Part shown: one piece after another, positions 48,323 through 56,326 of the stretch
Layout of the letters: every line of letters starts with the position of its first letter
Position numbering within the stretch: position 1 is the stretch's first letter
Source: Nonomuraea sp. NEAU-A123
GTDB lineage: Bacteria; Actinomycetota; Actinomycetes; Streptosporangiales; Streptosporangiaceae
Length of the DNA stretch: 64,000 bases
Assembly: GCF_018603905.1 (NCBI RefSeq)
Contig: NZ_JAHFZZ010000027.1
Coordinates: 1 to 64,000, forward strand
Direction of reading: 5' to 3'
Position numbers and translations under genes: made by a program
The notes under the pieces: model-generated
What the model was told of the DNA's origin: nothing
The model's input: only the letters and a program-made list of their open reading frames with translations
Database searches by the model: none

Positions 48323-49849
48323 CTACCCGACCGAGCGGGCCTTGTCGATGAGTCCCGCCAGTTCCGTCACCATCGGGTCCTCCGCCGCGCCCGCCAGCCG
48401 CCTGGCCTGGTCCCCCAGTGTCGGCAGGTCCAGCCCGAACGCCTCCCGGTCCCGCATGTACACCGCGAAGGCCGCCGCCACCACATCCACCTGCAGCCGC
48501 ATCGGTGCCTTCCCCCACACCGACTCGTTCAGGGCGCCCACGTCCACCGACTTGCTCGTCTCGGAGGGGTTCCTGGTGTCGGGGTCCTGCCAGCGTACGG
48601 TCGCCTGGGCCAGTTGCCCCGTCGCGCCGGACTTGAGGCGTACCGCGTAGAGAGCCGTGACCGAGTGGCCGGGGCCGACCTCGCCGCCGTCGCGGCTGTC
48701 GTCGCGGAACTCCTCGGTGGTCAGGGCCCGGTTCTCGTACCCGATGAGCTGGTAGCCCTCCACGACCGACGGGTTGAACACGACCTGCGCCTTGGCGTCG
48801 CGCGCCCGCAGCTCGATCGTGGCCGGGAGCTGGGTGGCGAAGACCTTGTCCGCGTCCTCCTGTGTGCTGACGTAGACGGCGGCGCCGTCGCCGTTGTCGG
48901 CCAGCTGTTCCATCAGTTCGTCGCCGTAGTCCCGGCCGACGCCCACGGTCAGCAGGGTGACCTGCCGGCCCGCGTACTCCTTGACCCGGTCCAGGATGGA
49001 ACGCCACTCGGTGCTGCCCTGGTTGGCCAGGCCGTCGGAGAGCAGGATGACCCGGTTGGTGGCCGCGGGGCGGAACGCCTTGGCCGCCTCCTCATAGCCG
49101 GTGACCAGCCCGGACTCCAGGTTGGTACTGCCGGCCACGGCCAGTTGGTCGACCGCCGCGTGCAGCTCGGAACGTGCGGCCAGCGGCGTCATCGAGGCCA
49201 GTACCTTGGCCTCGTCGCTGAAGGAGACGATCGACACCTGGTCGCCCGGCGCGAGCTGGTCGATCAGCGTGTGCAGGGCCTGCTTCACCAGGTCGAGCCG
49301 GCCGGGCTCGGCCATCGAGCCCGACACGTCGACCACGAACGTGAGGTTGGCGGGCCGCCGCGCCGCCGCGTCGGAGCCGCGCGTCTGCAGCCCGACGCGC
49401 AGGACGGCCTGGTTGCGTGACGGCATCCTGGCGCCGTCGACGTGAACGGTGAACCCGTCGTCGGCCGGCTGCGCGTAGTCCTGCCGGAACGCGTTGACGA
49501 ACTCCTCCGGCCGGATCTGCCCCGGTTCGGGCCAGCGGCCTTCCTGGAGGGTGCGGCGGGCATAAGTGTACGAAGCGGTGTCCACGTCCAGGGCGAACGT
49601 CGAGATCTGCGCCGCGGACGTGTCCTCCTGAGTCTCCGGAGAGGCACTCGCCTGAGACTGAGGCTGAGACTGAGGCTTGGCATCCTGGGGCGACTTGGCC
49701 CCGGACTTGGCCGACGCTCTTGGTGCTGCGGGACCGGTAGCGGGCGCCCGCGCGGTGGAGCCTTCGTGGGATCCCCCCGAGCCGCCACAGGCGGCCAGTG
49801 TCAGGAGCCCAACGACCCCGACACTGGCGACTAAAGGACGAAATTTCAT
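48323..49849 (-). CDS. von Willebrand factor A domain lipoprotein (YfbK-like)
   Basis: The signal MKFRPLVASVGVVGLLTL ends in lipobox LAAC, followed by a Ser/Pro/Gln linker. A vWF_A N-terminal domain (FALDVDTASYTYARRTLQEG, then RPEEFVNAFRQDY) precedes the vWA domain with its MIDAS motif NLTFVVDVSGSMAEPGRLDL near residue 175. A C-terminal DUF3520-like part ends the protein. Length of 508 matches YfbK-family proteins. They are surface-anchored metal-dependent adhesion modules of unsettled function. GGAGG precedes ATG 49849. Confidence 0.9.
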   Translation of the reverse strand: MKFRPLVASVGVVGLLTLAACGGSGGSHEGSTARAPATGPAAPRASAKSGAKSPQDAKPQSQPQSQASASPETQEDTSAAQISTFALDVDTASYTYARRTLQEGRWPEPGQIRPEEFVNAFRQDYAQPADDGFTVHVDGARMPSRNQAVLRVGLQTRGSDAAARRPANLTFVVDVSGSMAEPGRLDLVKQALHTLIDQLAPGDQVSIVSFSDEAKVLASMTPLAARSELHAAVDQLAVAGSTNLESGLVTGYEEAAKAFRPAATNRVILLSDGLANQGSTEWRSILDRVKEYAGRQVTLLTVGVGRDYGDELMEQLADNGDGAAVYVSTQEDADKVFATQLPATIELRARDAKAQVVFNPSVVEGYQLIGYENRALTTEEFRDDSRDGGEVGPGHSVTALYAVRLKSGATGQLAQATVRWQDPDTRNPSETSKSVDVGALNESVWGKAPMRLQVDVVAAAFAVYMRDREAFGLDLPTLGDQARRLAGAAEDPMVTELAGLIDKARSVG

Positions 49850-49943
49850 CGCAACCACCTCCGGCCCTATGACGGCTCCCGGAAATGGCCTGGCCGGGCC
49901 GGTGACGCAAGCGAGCGCAAACCGCGATCAACACGTGATCCGC

Positions 49944-50447
49944 TCAGCCGGCCAGCGCCGCCTCCTCCACCCGGACCCGGACCGCGAGCAACACCCCGTT
50001 CACCAGCGTGAACACCAGCGCCGTAAGCCAAGCGGTATGTACGAGCGGCAGTGCCACCCCTTCCGCCACCACGGCCACGTAATTCGGATGACGCAGCCAT
50101 CTGTACGGCCCGGCGCTGACCAGCGGCATCCCCGGCACCACCACGACACGCGTGTTCCACTGCCGCCCCAGGGCGGCGATGCACGACCAGCGCAACCCCT
50201 GAGCCAGCAGGACGATCGCGAGCATCGGCCAGCCGAGCGCCGGGATGAAGAGCCGGTCGAACAGCCACACCTCGGCCGGACAGGCCAGCAACAGACCGGT
50301 ATGGGCCAGGACGATCCAGCGATAGTGCCGCCTGCCGTACTCGATGCCGCCCTTCGACCTGGCCCAGGCCAGGTTGCGGCGAGCCACGGCGAGCTCGGCC
50401 AGCCGTTCGGCGGCGACCAGCCCGATCAGGATCGTGTAGGGACTCAC
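49944..50447 (-). CDS. ICMT-family membrane O-methyltransferase (SrsB-like)
   Basis: The 167-residue membrane protein has about four helices and the ICMT signature near the end: GPYRWLRHPNYVAVVAEGVA, with the RHPNY and EG residues that hold S-adenosylmethionine. It overlaps the type III PKS gene by 4 bases. In Streptomyces the srsA-srsB pair makes alkylresorcinols and methylates a phenolic oxygen, so this protein most likely methylates the phenolic lipid made by its neighbour. The exact product is inferred from context. Confidence 0.85.
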   Translation of the reverse strand: MSPYTILIGLVAAERLAELAVARRNLAWARSKGGIEYGRRHYRWIVLAHTGLLLACPAEVWLFDRLFIPALGWPMLAIVLLAQGLRWSCIAALGRQWNTRVVVVPGMPLVSAGPYRWLRHPNYVAVVAEGVALPLVHTAWLTALVFTLVNGVLLAVRVRVEEAALAG

Positions 50448-51463
50448 CAGTGCAGCAGGAGCAGTTCGGCCGAGAAACCGGGCCCGAGGGCGAGGAGCAC
50501 GGCCGGCTGGCCCGGACGGCCGCGCGTCTCCTGCAGGACGTGCAGGACGGAGACCGACGACATGTTCCCGTGCTCACGAAGTGACCGCCGCGTGACCTCC
50601 AGAGCCGAGGGATCCAGGCCCAGCGGCTCCACGATCTTGTCGATCACCTTCGGGCCGCCCGGGTGGCAGATCCAGGTGCCGACCTGTTCCGGGGTGAGCC
50701 CGTTGTCGGCGAGGAAGCTCCTGATGTCGCCCGCGAGCACCTTCTCCACGAAGCCGGTGAGCTCGGCGTCCAGGATGAGGTGGAAGCCTCTCTCGCTCAC
50801 CTGCCAGCCCATGAGGTGCTCGGTGCCCGAGTACAGCCTGCTGCGCGTGGCCACCACCTCCGGGCCCTGGCCGCGTCCCACCGCGACGACGGCCGCCGCG
50901 CCGTCGCCGAACAGGCCGCTGGCGACCAGGTTCGCGATCGAGGTGTCGTCGCGCTGGATGGTCAGCGAGCACAGTTCCACGCAGACCAGCGCCGCGACCT
51001 GTTCGGGCCAGCCGCGCAGGTAGTCGTTCAGCCGCGACAGACCCGACGCCCCCGCCGCGCAGCCCAGCCCGAACATCGGCACCCGTTTGACGTCCGGCCG
51101 CAGCCCCACACGTTGCACCAGCCGCGCGTCCATGGACGGCGTGGCCAGGCCGGTGGTCGAGCAGAACACCAGGTGATCCACCCGCCGCGGGGATACGCCC
51201 GCCTTGTCCAGCGCGCCGCGGAGCGCCCGTTCGCCCAGATCGAGCGCGATCTCAAGATAGATGTCATTGGCGCGACCGAACGAGTCGAGCTTGGCGTAGT
51301 CGGCCAGCGGGAGCGCCAGGTTCCGGCTCTGGACGCCGGTGGCCTCGTGGAAGCGTTCGAGCTGGTCGTGGTCGGCCTCGGTCAAGCGGGAGAATGCCTC
51401 GGTGATCTCCGCCTGCTCGTAGCGGTAATCGGGCAAAACGGTCTGTACCCCCGAAATGTGCAT
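50444..51463 (-). CDS. type III polyketide synthase (alkylresorcinol/alkylpyrone type)
   Basis: A 339-residue chalcone-synthase-fold enzyme with the full catalytic triad: Cys135 (FGLGCAAGASGLSR), His267 (CHPGGPKVIDK) and Asn300 (HGNMSSVSVLHVL). The start MHISGVQTVLPDYRYEQAEI resembles bacterial alkylresorcinol and alkylpyrone synthases that extend long fatty acyl-CoA with malonyl-CoA. ATG 51463 is correct; a longer open frame to 52420 is the complement of the next gene. Together with the methyltransferase it forms a phenolic-lipid unit; an srsC-type hydroxylase is not present next to it. Confidence 0.92.
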   Translation of the reverse strand: MHISGVQTVLPDYRYEQAEITEAFSRLTEADHDQLERFHEATGVQSRNLALPLADYAKLDSFGRANDIYLEIALDLGERALRGALDKAGVSPRRVDHLVFCSTTGLATPSMDARLVQRVGLRPDVKRVPMFGLGCAAGASGLSRLNDYLRGWPEQVAALVCVELCSLTIQRDDTSIANLVASGLFGDGAAAVVAVGRGQGPEVVATRSRLYSGTEHLMGWQVSERGFHLILDAELTGFVEKVLAGDIRSFLADNGLTPEQVGTWICHPGGPKVIDKIVEPLGLDPSALEVTRRSLREHGNMSSVSVLHVLQETRGRPGQPAVLLALGPGFSAELLLLHW

Positions 51464-51505
51464 ATATCTCTTCTTCCGCTGAGAGGGGCGGGCTAACATG
51501 CGGCC

Positions 51506-52480
51506 ATGCTCATGCCCGTACGCGCTGGACTGCCGAGTGTCGCCGTGCTCGCGTTCGATGGGATGTCGCCGTTCGAGCTGGGGTGTGCGGTGGAGATCTT
51601 CGGGCTCCCCCGGCCCGAACTCGGTGTGCCCTGGTACGACCTCAAGGTCTGCGCCGAGACGTCCCAGCCGCTCCGGGCGGTCGGCGGGTTCACGCTGCAG
51701 GCGGCGCACGGGCTCGACGTGCTGGCCGCGGCCGACACCGTGATCGTCCCCGGCGTGGCCGACGTACGCGGGCAGGTCTCCGGCGAGCTCGTCGCGGCGC
51801 TGCGGCTGGCGCACGATCGGGGCGCGCGCATGGTGTCGATCTGTTCGGGGGCGTTCGCGCTGGCCGCCGCCGGGCTGCTCGACGGGCGCGAGGCGACCAC
51901 CCACTGGAAGTACGCCGAGCTGCTCCAGGAGCGCTTCCCCAAGGTGTCCGTCAACGCCTCGGTGCTGTACGTGGACGACGGCGACGTGCTGACCAGCGCG
52001 GGCAGCGCGGCCGGGCTCGACCTGCTGATCCACCTGATCCGCGGCGACCACGGCCCGAACGTCGCCAACGCGGTGGCCCGCCGCCTGGTCATCGCGCCGC
52101 ATCGGGAGGGCGGGCAGGCGCAGTTCATCCAGGCCGCGGTGACGCCGGTCGAGGACGACGACGCGGTGGCCAGGGCGATGGCCTGGGCCATGGACCACCT
52201 GGCACAGCCGATCAGCGTCGGCGACCTGGCCAGGGTGGCGCACATGTCCGAACGCTCGTTCATCAGGCACTTCAAACGGCAGACGGGCACGAGCCCGCTG
52301 CGCTGGGTGATCTCCCAGCGGGTGGCGGCCAGCCTGCCGATGCTGGAGGGCACGGCCGCGCCGGTGGAGGAGATCGGGGCCGCCGTGGGGTTCGAGAGCC
52401 CCGTGACGTTCCGGCACCACTTCACCCGCGCGATGCGTACGTCGCCTTCGGCCTACCGGCGCGCCTTCAGCGACACGTGA
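51506..52480 (+). CDS. GlxA-type regulator: DJ-1/PfpI domain plus AraC HTH
   Basis: N-terminal PfpI-like domain (MSPFELGCAVEIFGLPRPEL, then MVSICSGAFALAAAGLLDGR) and C-terminal AraC HTH (MSERSFIRHFKRQTGTSPLR, then VEEIGAAVGFESPVTFRHHF). Length 324. Clearly related to the protein at 23.3 kb. Divergent from the type III PKS gene with only 42 bases between, so it is the prime candidate to control phenolic lipid synthesis. Confidence 0.9.
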   Translation: MLMPVRAGLPSVAVLAFDGMSPFELGCAVEIFGLPRPELGVPWYDLKVCAETSQPLRAVGGFTLQAAHGLDVLAAADTVIVPGVADVRGQVSGELVAALRLAHDRGARMVSICSGAFALAAAGLLDGREATTHWKYAELLQERFPKVSVNASVLYVDDGDVLTSAGSAAGLDLLIHLIRGDHGPNVANAVARRLVIAPHREGGQAQFIQAAVTPVEDDDAVARAMAWAMDHLAQPISVGDLARVAHMSERSFIRHFKRQTGTSPLRWVISQRVAASLPMLEGTAAPVEEIGAAVGFESPVTFRHHFTRAMRTSPSAYRRAFSDT

Positions 52481-52486
52481 CAGGCT

Positions 52487-53578
52487 TCACCCCACCGCGA
52501 GCCGCCACAGGGACGTCACCTCGGCGGCCCGCGCGGCGCTGAGCGGATCGGTGTCATCCGACGCGCGCCGATGGCGCGGCCGGGTGTCGAGCCGGTCGGT
52601 GACCCGCAGCCCCGCCGCGTCGAACGCGGCCATCAGGTCGGCGCGGGAGCGCAGCCCCAGGTGCTCGGCCAGATCCGACAGCACCAGCCAGCCCTCGCCG
52701 CCCGGCTCCAGGTGATCGGCCAGGCCGTCGAGAAAACCTTGGAGCATACGCCCGCCGGGGTCGTACACGGCCTGGTCGAGCAGCGACGACGGCTTGGCGG
52801 GCAGCCAGGGCGGGTTGCACACGACGAGCGGCGCGCGCCCCGGCGGGAACAGGTCGGCGGCCACCACCTCGACCCGGTCGGCCAGGTCCAGCCGGGCCAG
52901 GTTGTCGCGGGCGCAAGCCACGGCGCGCGGGTCGAGATCGGTGGCCACGACCCGCTCGACGCCCCGCTTGGCCAGCACCGCCGCCAGCACGCCGGTGCCC
53001 GTGCCGAGGTCGAAGGCCAGCCGCTTGTCGGCCAGGGGCGCCTGGGCCACCAGATCAACGTATTCGCCGCGAATCGGGGAGAAAACTCCGTAGTGCGGAT
53101 GGATCCGGGCATCCAGCGCCGGGACCTCGACGCCCTTCTTCCGCCATTCGTGCGCCCCGATCAGGCCGAGCAGCTCGCGTAGCTGGCCCACCACCGGGCC
53201 CGCCGCCGGGCCGTAGACCTCTTCGCACGCCTGCCGTACGTCGGGAGCGCGGGCGAGCGAGATGAGGTGGCCTTCGTCGTACGGGATCAGCAGCATGCCG
53301 AGCGTGCGCGCCCGCTGACCCTGGGCCTGGCGGTATTGGTAGAACGTGGCGCCGGGATCGGCCGGCTTGCACCGGCGCCCCATCGCCTGGAGCAGTTGGC
53401 GGGCGTTCTGGAAGTCGCCGCGCCACAGCAGGGCGGTGCCCTCGCAGGCCAGGCGGTAGGCGACGTCGGCCTTCATCCGGTCGTCGGCGATCACCACGCG
53501 CTTCGGCGGCGGCGCGCCCAGCGCGGAGCGCCATGGCGCCGAACGTTCCTCGCCCGCCTCAGTCCATCGGATCATCAT
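52487..53578 (-). CDS. class I SAM methyltransferase (PrmC/HemK-like)
   Basis: The 363-residue protein has an extra N-terminal region (about 1-180), then a Rossmann methyltransferase core: LAFDLGTGTGVLAAVLAKRG (motif I, about 189-208), VVATDLDPRAVACARDNLA and the NPPW catalytic motif (VVCNPPWLPAKPSSLLDQ). NPPY/W enzymes methylate planar amide or amine nitrogens in nucleic acids or proteins. Target unknown. Its 5' end overlaps the TetR gene by 20 bases, so they are one transcript. Confidence 0.85.
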   Translation of the reverse strand: MMIRWTEAGEERSAPWRSALGAPPPKRVVIADDRMKADVAYRLACEGTALLWRGDFQNARQLLQAMGRRCKPADPGATFYQYRQAQGQRARTLGMLLIPYDEGHLISLARAPDVRQACEEVYGPAAGPVVGQLRELLGLIGAHEWRKKGVEVPALDARIHPHYGVFSPIRGEYVDLVAQAPLADKRLAFDLGTGTGVLAAVLAKRGVERVVATDLDPRAVACARDNLARLDLADRVEVVAADLFPPGRAPLVVCNPPWLPAKPSSLLDQAVYDPGGRMLQGFLDGLADHLEPGGEGWLVLSDLAEHLGLRSRADLMAAFDAAGLRVTDRLDTRPRHRRASDDTDPLSAARAAEVTSLWRLAVG

Positions 53579-54260
53579 CAGACCCCGACCGTTTCATGGA
53601 CGGCCCGCCCATGGCGAATCGGTTCGCCAGGAGCCCCACGACGAGCGCACGCAGCCCCTCGCCATAGGTGTCGCGCGCGGTGAGCTCCTCCCACCGATCC
53701 CCCACCGCCGCGAGGCGCGGCAACGCCTCGGCGTCGAGCTCGGCGAACACCCGCCGCCGATAGGTCGGCCCGCCCTCCTCCCGCCTGCGCCGCGCGGCCG
53801 CCCGCGCGGTGATCTCCCCCGCCGTGTAGTGCCAGATGATCCGGTACGCGTCCACGGCCCGTTCCAGGGTCAGCCCGGCGCGTACGGCCGCGTCGATGAT
53901 CGTCTCCGGGTACCACAGCGCGTTGACCGAGAGCAGGTCGTCCGCCCTGAGGACATCCACGATCCACGGGCGGCCCGCCAGCGCGTCGTGCAGGGCGACG
54001 GCCGCCGCCGCCATCCGCTCGGCCGATTCGTCCGGGAGCTCGGGCCGGGGCATCTCCGCCGCGTAGTCGTCGAGCAGGAGCAGGAGGAGTTCTTCCTTGT
54101 CGTGTACGTGGTGGTAGAGGGCCATGGGCGTGGTGCCGACCTCGCGGGCCAGCCTGCGCATCGTCAGACCCTCCGTCCCTTCGGCCTCGATGATCCGGTG
54201 AGCGGCGGACACGATGTCCGCTCTGGAGATCTTGGGTGGCCGTCCTGTGCGCGCGGGCAT
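53559..54260 (-). CDS. TetR-family regulator
   Basis: The HTH is ISRADIVSAAHRIIEAEGTE then GLTMRRLAREVGTTPMALYH. A C-terminal ligand domain of the TetR_C type follows. Length 233. A perfect 20-bp palindrome lies 13 bases before the start codon and between it and the divergent hemerythrin gene, so it likely represses both directions. Confidence 0.9.
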   Translation of the reverse strand: MPARTGRPPKISRADIVSAAHRIIEAEGTEGLTMRRLAREVGTTPMALYHHVHDKEELLLLLLDDYAAEMPRPELPDESAERMAAAAVALHDALAGRPWIVDVLRADDLLSVNALWYPETIIDAAVRAGLTLERAVDAYRIIWHYTAGEITARAAARRRREEGGPTYRRRVFAELDAEALPRLAAVGDRWEELTARDTYGEGLRALVVGLLANRFAMGGPSMKRSGSDDDPMD

Positions 54261-54273
54261 GATGCCATGCTAC

Positions 54274-54293
54274 TTTCTATACGCGTATAGAAA
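54274..54293. promoter_or_regulatory. perfect 20-bp operator palindrome
   Basis: TTTCTATACGCGTATAGAAA is fully symmetric over 20 bases and AT-rich relative to its surroundings. It sits between the divergent TetR and hemerythrin genes, 13 and 20 bases from the two start codons, where it could block both promoters. Confidence 0.92.
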
Positions 54294-54313
54294 CTCGCTT
54301 GGAGGTAGCCGAC

Positions 54314-54733
54314 ATGAGCGCCGAACGACTCATCGCCATGGGTGACGAGCTGGTGAAGCTGCACGACGGGTTCCGGCGGGAGCTCGCGGAGCTGCGGCGG
54401 GCGCCCGGCTCGCGGCCCCAGCTACGGGAGCACTGCCTGACGTTCTGCGACGCGCTGCACGCCCATCACACCGGCGAGGACGGCGTCCTGTTCCCGCACC
54501 TGGAGGGCGCGCATCCCGAGCTGGCGGAGGTGCTGGCACGGCTGCGCGCCGAGCACCAGGTGGTGGCGCGGCTGCTCGCCCGGATCCGCGAGCTGCCGGA
54601 TGGGGGCGACACCGACGACGTCGGCGCCGAGCTCGATCGGCTCTCCCGCGAGCTGGAGGCGCACCTCGACTACGAGGAGGAGCAGTTGGTGCCGCTGCTC
54701 AACGCGATGACCGATTTTCCCGAGGGGCTCTAG
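54314..54733 (+). CDS. hemerythrin-domain protein
   Basis: The 139-residue all-helical protein has the hemerythrin iron-ligand pattern: LHDGFRRELAEL (His), LHAHHTGEDGVLFPHL (HxxxE), EHQVVARLLARI and HLDYEEEQLVPLL (HxxxE). Such proteins bind a di-iron centre and sense or carry O2 or NO. GGAGG lies 8 bases before ATG 54314. It is divergent from the TetR gene across a palindromic operator, which suggests control by that regulator. Confidence 0.88.
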   Translation: MSAERLIAMGDELVKLHDGFRRELAELRRAPGSRPQLREHCLTFCDALHAHHTGEDGVLFPHLEGAHPELAEVLARLRAEHQVVARLLARIRELPDGGDTDDVGAELDRLSRELEAHLDYEEEQLVPLLNAMTDFPEGL

Positions 54734-54738
54734 CCCCA

Positions 54739-55095
54739 ACGCCGTTCAGTGCGGTGCTGCCCGGGATGCTCGAACGCGGCTCCGGCACGCTGCTGTTCAC
54801 CTCGGGCATCTCGGCCGTGCACCCGATCGACTTCCTGGGCAACATCGGCATCGCCGTGGCGGGGCTGCGCAACTATGTCCTCGCCCTGGCGCAGGCGGTG
54901 TCGGACCGTGGCGTCCATGTGGGCCACGTCCCCATCGGCGCCGCCATCGCCCCGGGCTCTCCGGCCGCCCCCGAGGCGGTGGCCGAAACCCACTGGCGCC
55001 TGCACACCGACCGGGACCGCAACGAAGTGATCCTGGGCGACCTGGCGACGGTCCAGGCCGCGATCAACGGGCTGAACACCACCCCGGCCTCATAG
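54739..55095 (+). pseudogene. C-terminal fragment of a short-chain dehydrogenase
   Basis: The frame reads VLPGMLERGSGTLLFTSGIS then LGNIGIAVAGLRNYVLALAQ and VSDRGVHVGHVPIGAAIAPG, the second half of an SDR-family protein. The Rossmann half (TGxxxGxG) is missing, since the preceding bases are the end of the hemerythrin gene. No ribosome site precedes the fragment. It looks like the scar of a deletion that fused the two loci. Confidence 0.75.
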
Positions 55096-55096
55096 C

Positions 55097-55489
55097 TCAG
55101 AGCCGGTAGTCGAAGACGTACGAGTGCGAGCCGTCGGGGGCGATGAGGATGTCCATCTCGCCCCTGAGGCCGCTCAGCTCGCCGGTCCCGGAGTCCGGTA
55201 CGACCGCGACCCGCAGCGACTGCTCGCCCCGGTCGCCCACCGCGAAGTGCTGGAACACGAAGCTGCCCGTCCGCCCGTCCAGGCTGCCCACGACCCGTTC
55301 CATCGCCACATACGCCCGCGAGTTCTCCACCGGGGTCCCCGCCACGATCAGATGGACCACGCTGGTGCCGGTCAGGTCGCCGTGGAAGGTCTTGCCCAGG
55401 GTGACGTGGCCGAGCGAGACGCCGTCGGCCTCCTCGTACGGGGGCTGGGCGTTCCAGTCGGCGGTGTCGAAGGTTCCCTTTGCTGTCAT
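55097..55489 (-). CDS. DUF3224 family protein
   Basis: The 130-residue protein begins MTAKGTFDTADWNAQPPYEE and has the DUF3224 features GVSLGHVTLGKTFHGDLTGT, VAMERVVGSLDGRTGSFVFQ and the closing GSHSYVFDYRL. The fold is allene-oxide-cyclase-like; no activity is established. ATG 55489 matches the family start; an in-frame ATG lies 9 bases upstream. Converges with the SDR fragment. Confidence 0.85.
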   Translation of the reverse strand: MTAKGTFDTADWNAQPPYEEADGVSLGHVTLGKTFHGDLTGTSVVHLIVAGTPVENSRAYVAMERVVGSLDGRTGSFVFQHFAVGDRGEQSLRVAVVPDSGTGELSGLRGEMDILIAPDGSHSYVFDYRL

Positions 55490-55525
55490 GCGTCCCATGG
55501 TGACGGGGATACCTGTCAGGAACGG

Positions 55526-56236
55526 TCAGGTACCGCTGAGCATGGCCACAACGGGAGCGAAAGAGTCCATGGACTCCACGTTCACTGTCACGTACGAGAT
55601 GCCGAGTTTGTCCCTGCGCTCGCGCAAGGTGGTGGCCATCTGGTCCGGGGTTCTGGTCAGCACCCCCGTGCCCTCGGTAGCCAGGCCCATGCTGAGCTCC
55701 AGGTGGTCGTAGCGGTCACCGGCCAGCTCGTAGAGCTCGTCCAGCATCGCGGCCACCTGCGCCTCGGCGCACCACGGCGGCAGCCACAGAGCCACCGTGT
55801 CGGCCTTCTCGGCGGCCACCTTGAGCAGCCCGCTGCAGGACGCGGCGATCAGGATCGGCACGTCGCGTACTGCGGCGGCCGTCCTCGCCAGTCGCCTGAC
55901 CTGCTCGGCGGGCGTGTCGCCCGTCACCGGCGGGGCCGCGCCCAGGCCCAGCTCGAACCGGCCGCCGCTGAACGCGCGTAACCCGGCCGTCTCCCGCGCC
56001 ACGCTCTCCGGCGTCCAGGAAGGAACGTCCACGACGTACGTCCCGACGCGCAGGGTGGTCGTCGCGGCGGCGACGACGGCCGCGGCGGCGAACGGAGACC
56101 GCACGCCCGACACATGGTCGGGCACCAGCAGTGTGGTGAAGCCGAGGCCCTCCGCGCGGCGGCCCAGCTCGCCCCAGCCGTCGGGATGGAGATCGTGACC
56201 GGCGACGGCGCCGAATCTGAACGGGTGCGTGGTCAT
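55526..56236 (-). CDS. LLM-class F420-dependent oxidoreductase
   Basis: Luciferase-like TIM barrel of 236 residues: MTTHPFRFGAVAGHDLHPDG, then LGFTTLLVPDHVSGVRSPFA, TTTLRVGTYVVDVPSWTPES and GRFELGLGAAPP. The family in actinobacteria mostly uses the deazaflavin F420 rather than FMN. It is shorter than the usual 280-300 residues. GGGAG lies directly upstream of ATG 56236. Substrate unknown. Confidence 0.85.
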   Translation of the reverse strand: MTTHPFRFGAVAGHDLHPDGWGELGRRAEGLGFTTLLVPDHVSGVRSPFAAAAVVAAATTTLRVGTYVVDVPSWTPESVARETAGLRAFSGGRFELGLGAAPPVTGDTPAEQVRRLARTAAAVRDVPILIAASCSGLLKVAAEKADTVALWLPPWCAEAQVAAMLDELYELAGDRYDHLELSMGLATEGTGVLTRTPDQMATTLRERRDKLGISYVTVNVESMDSFAPVVAMLSGT

Positions 56237-56326
56237 GCTCCCACGATCGGCCACCGGCCCCCGCGAGACATCGTCCCCGAGACCGGTGATCCGCTACCCC
56301 GCCGGGCGCAAGCCCGGCCGGCCCGC

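Noticed and set aside
51464..52420. Apparent N-terminal extension of the type III PKS by 319 codons
   Set aside because: The extension is the exact complement of the GlxA-type regulator gene; PKS homology starts at 51463.
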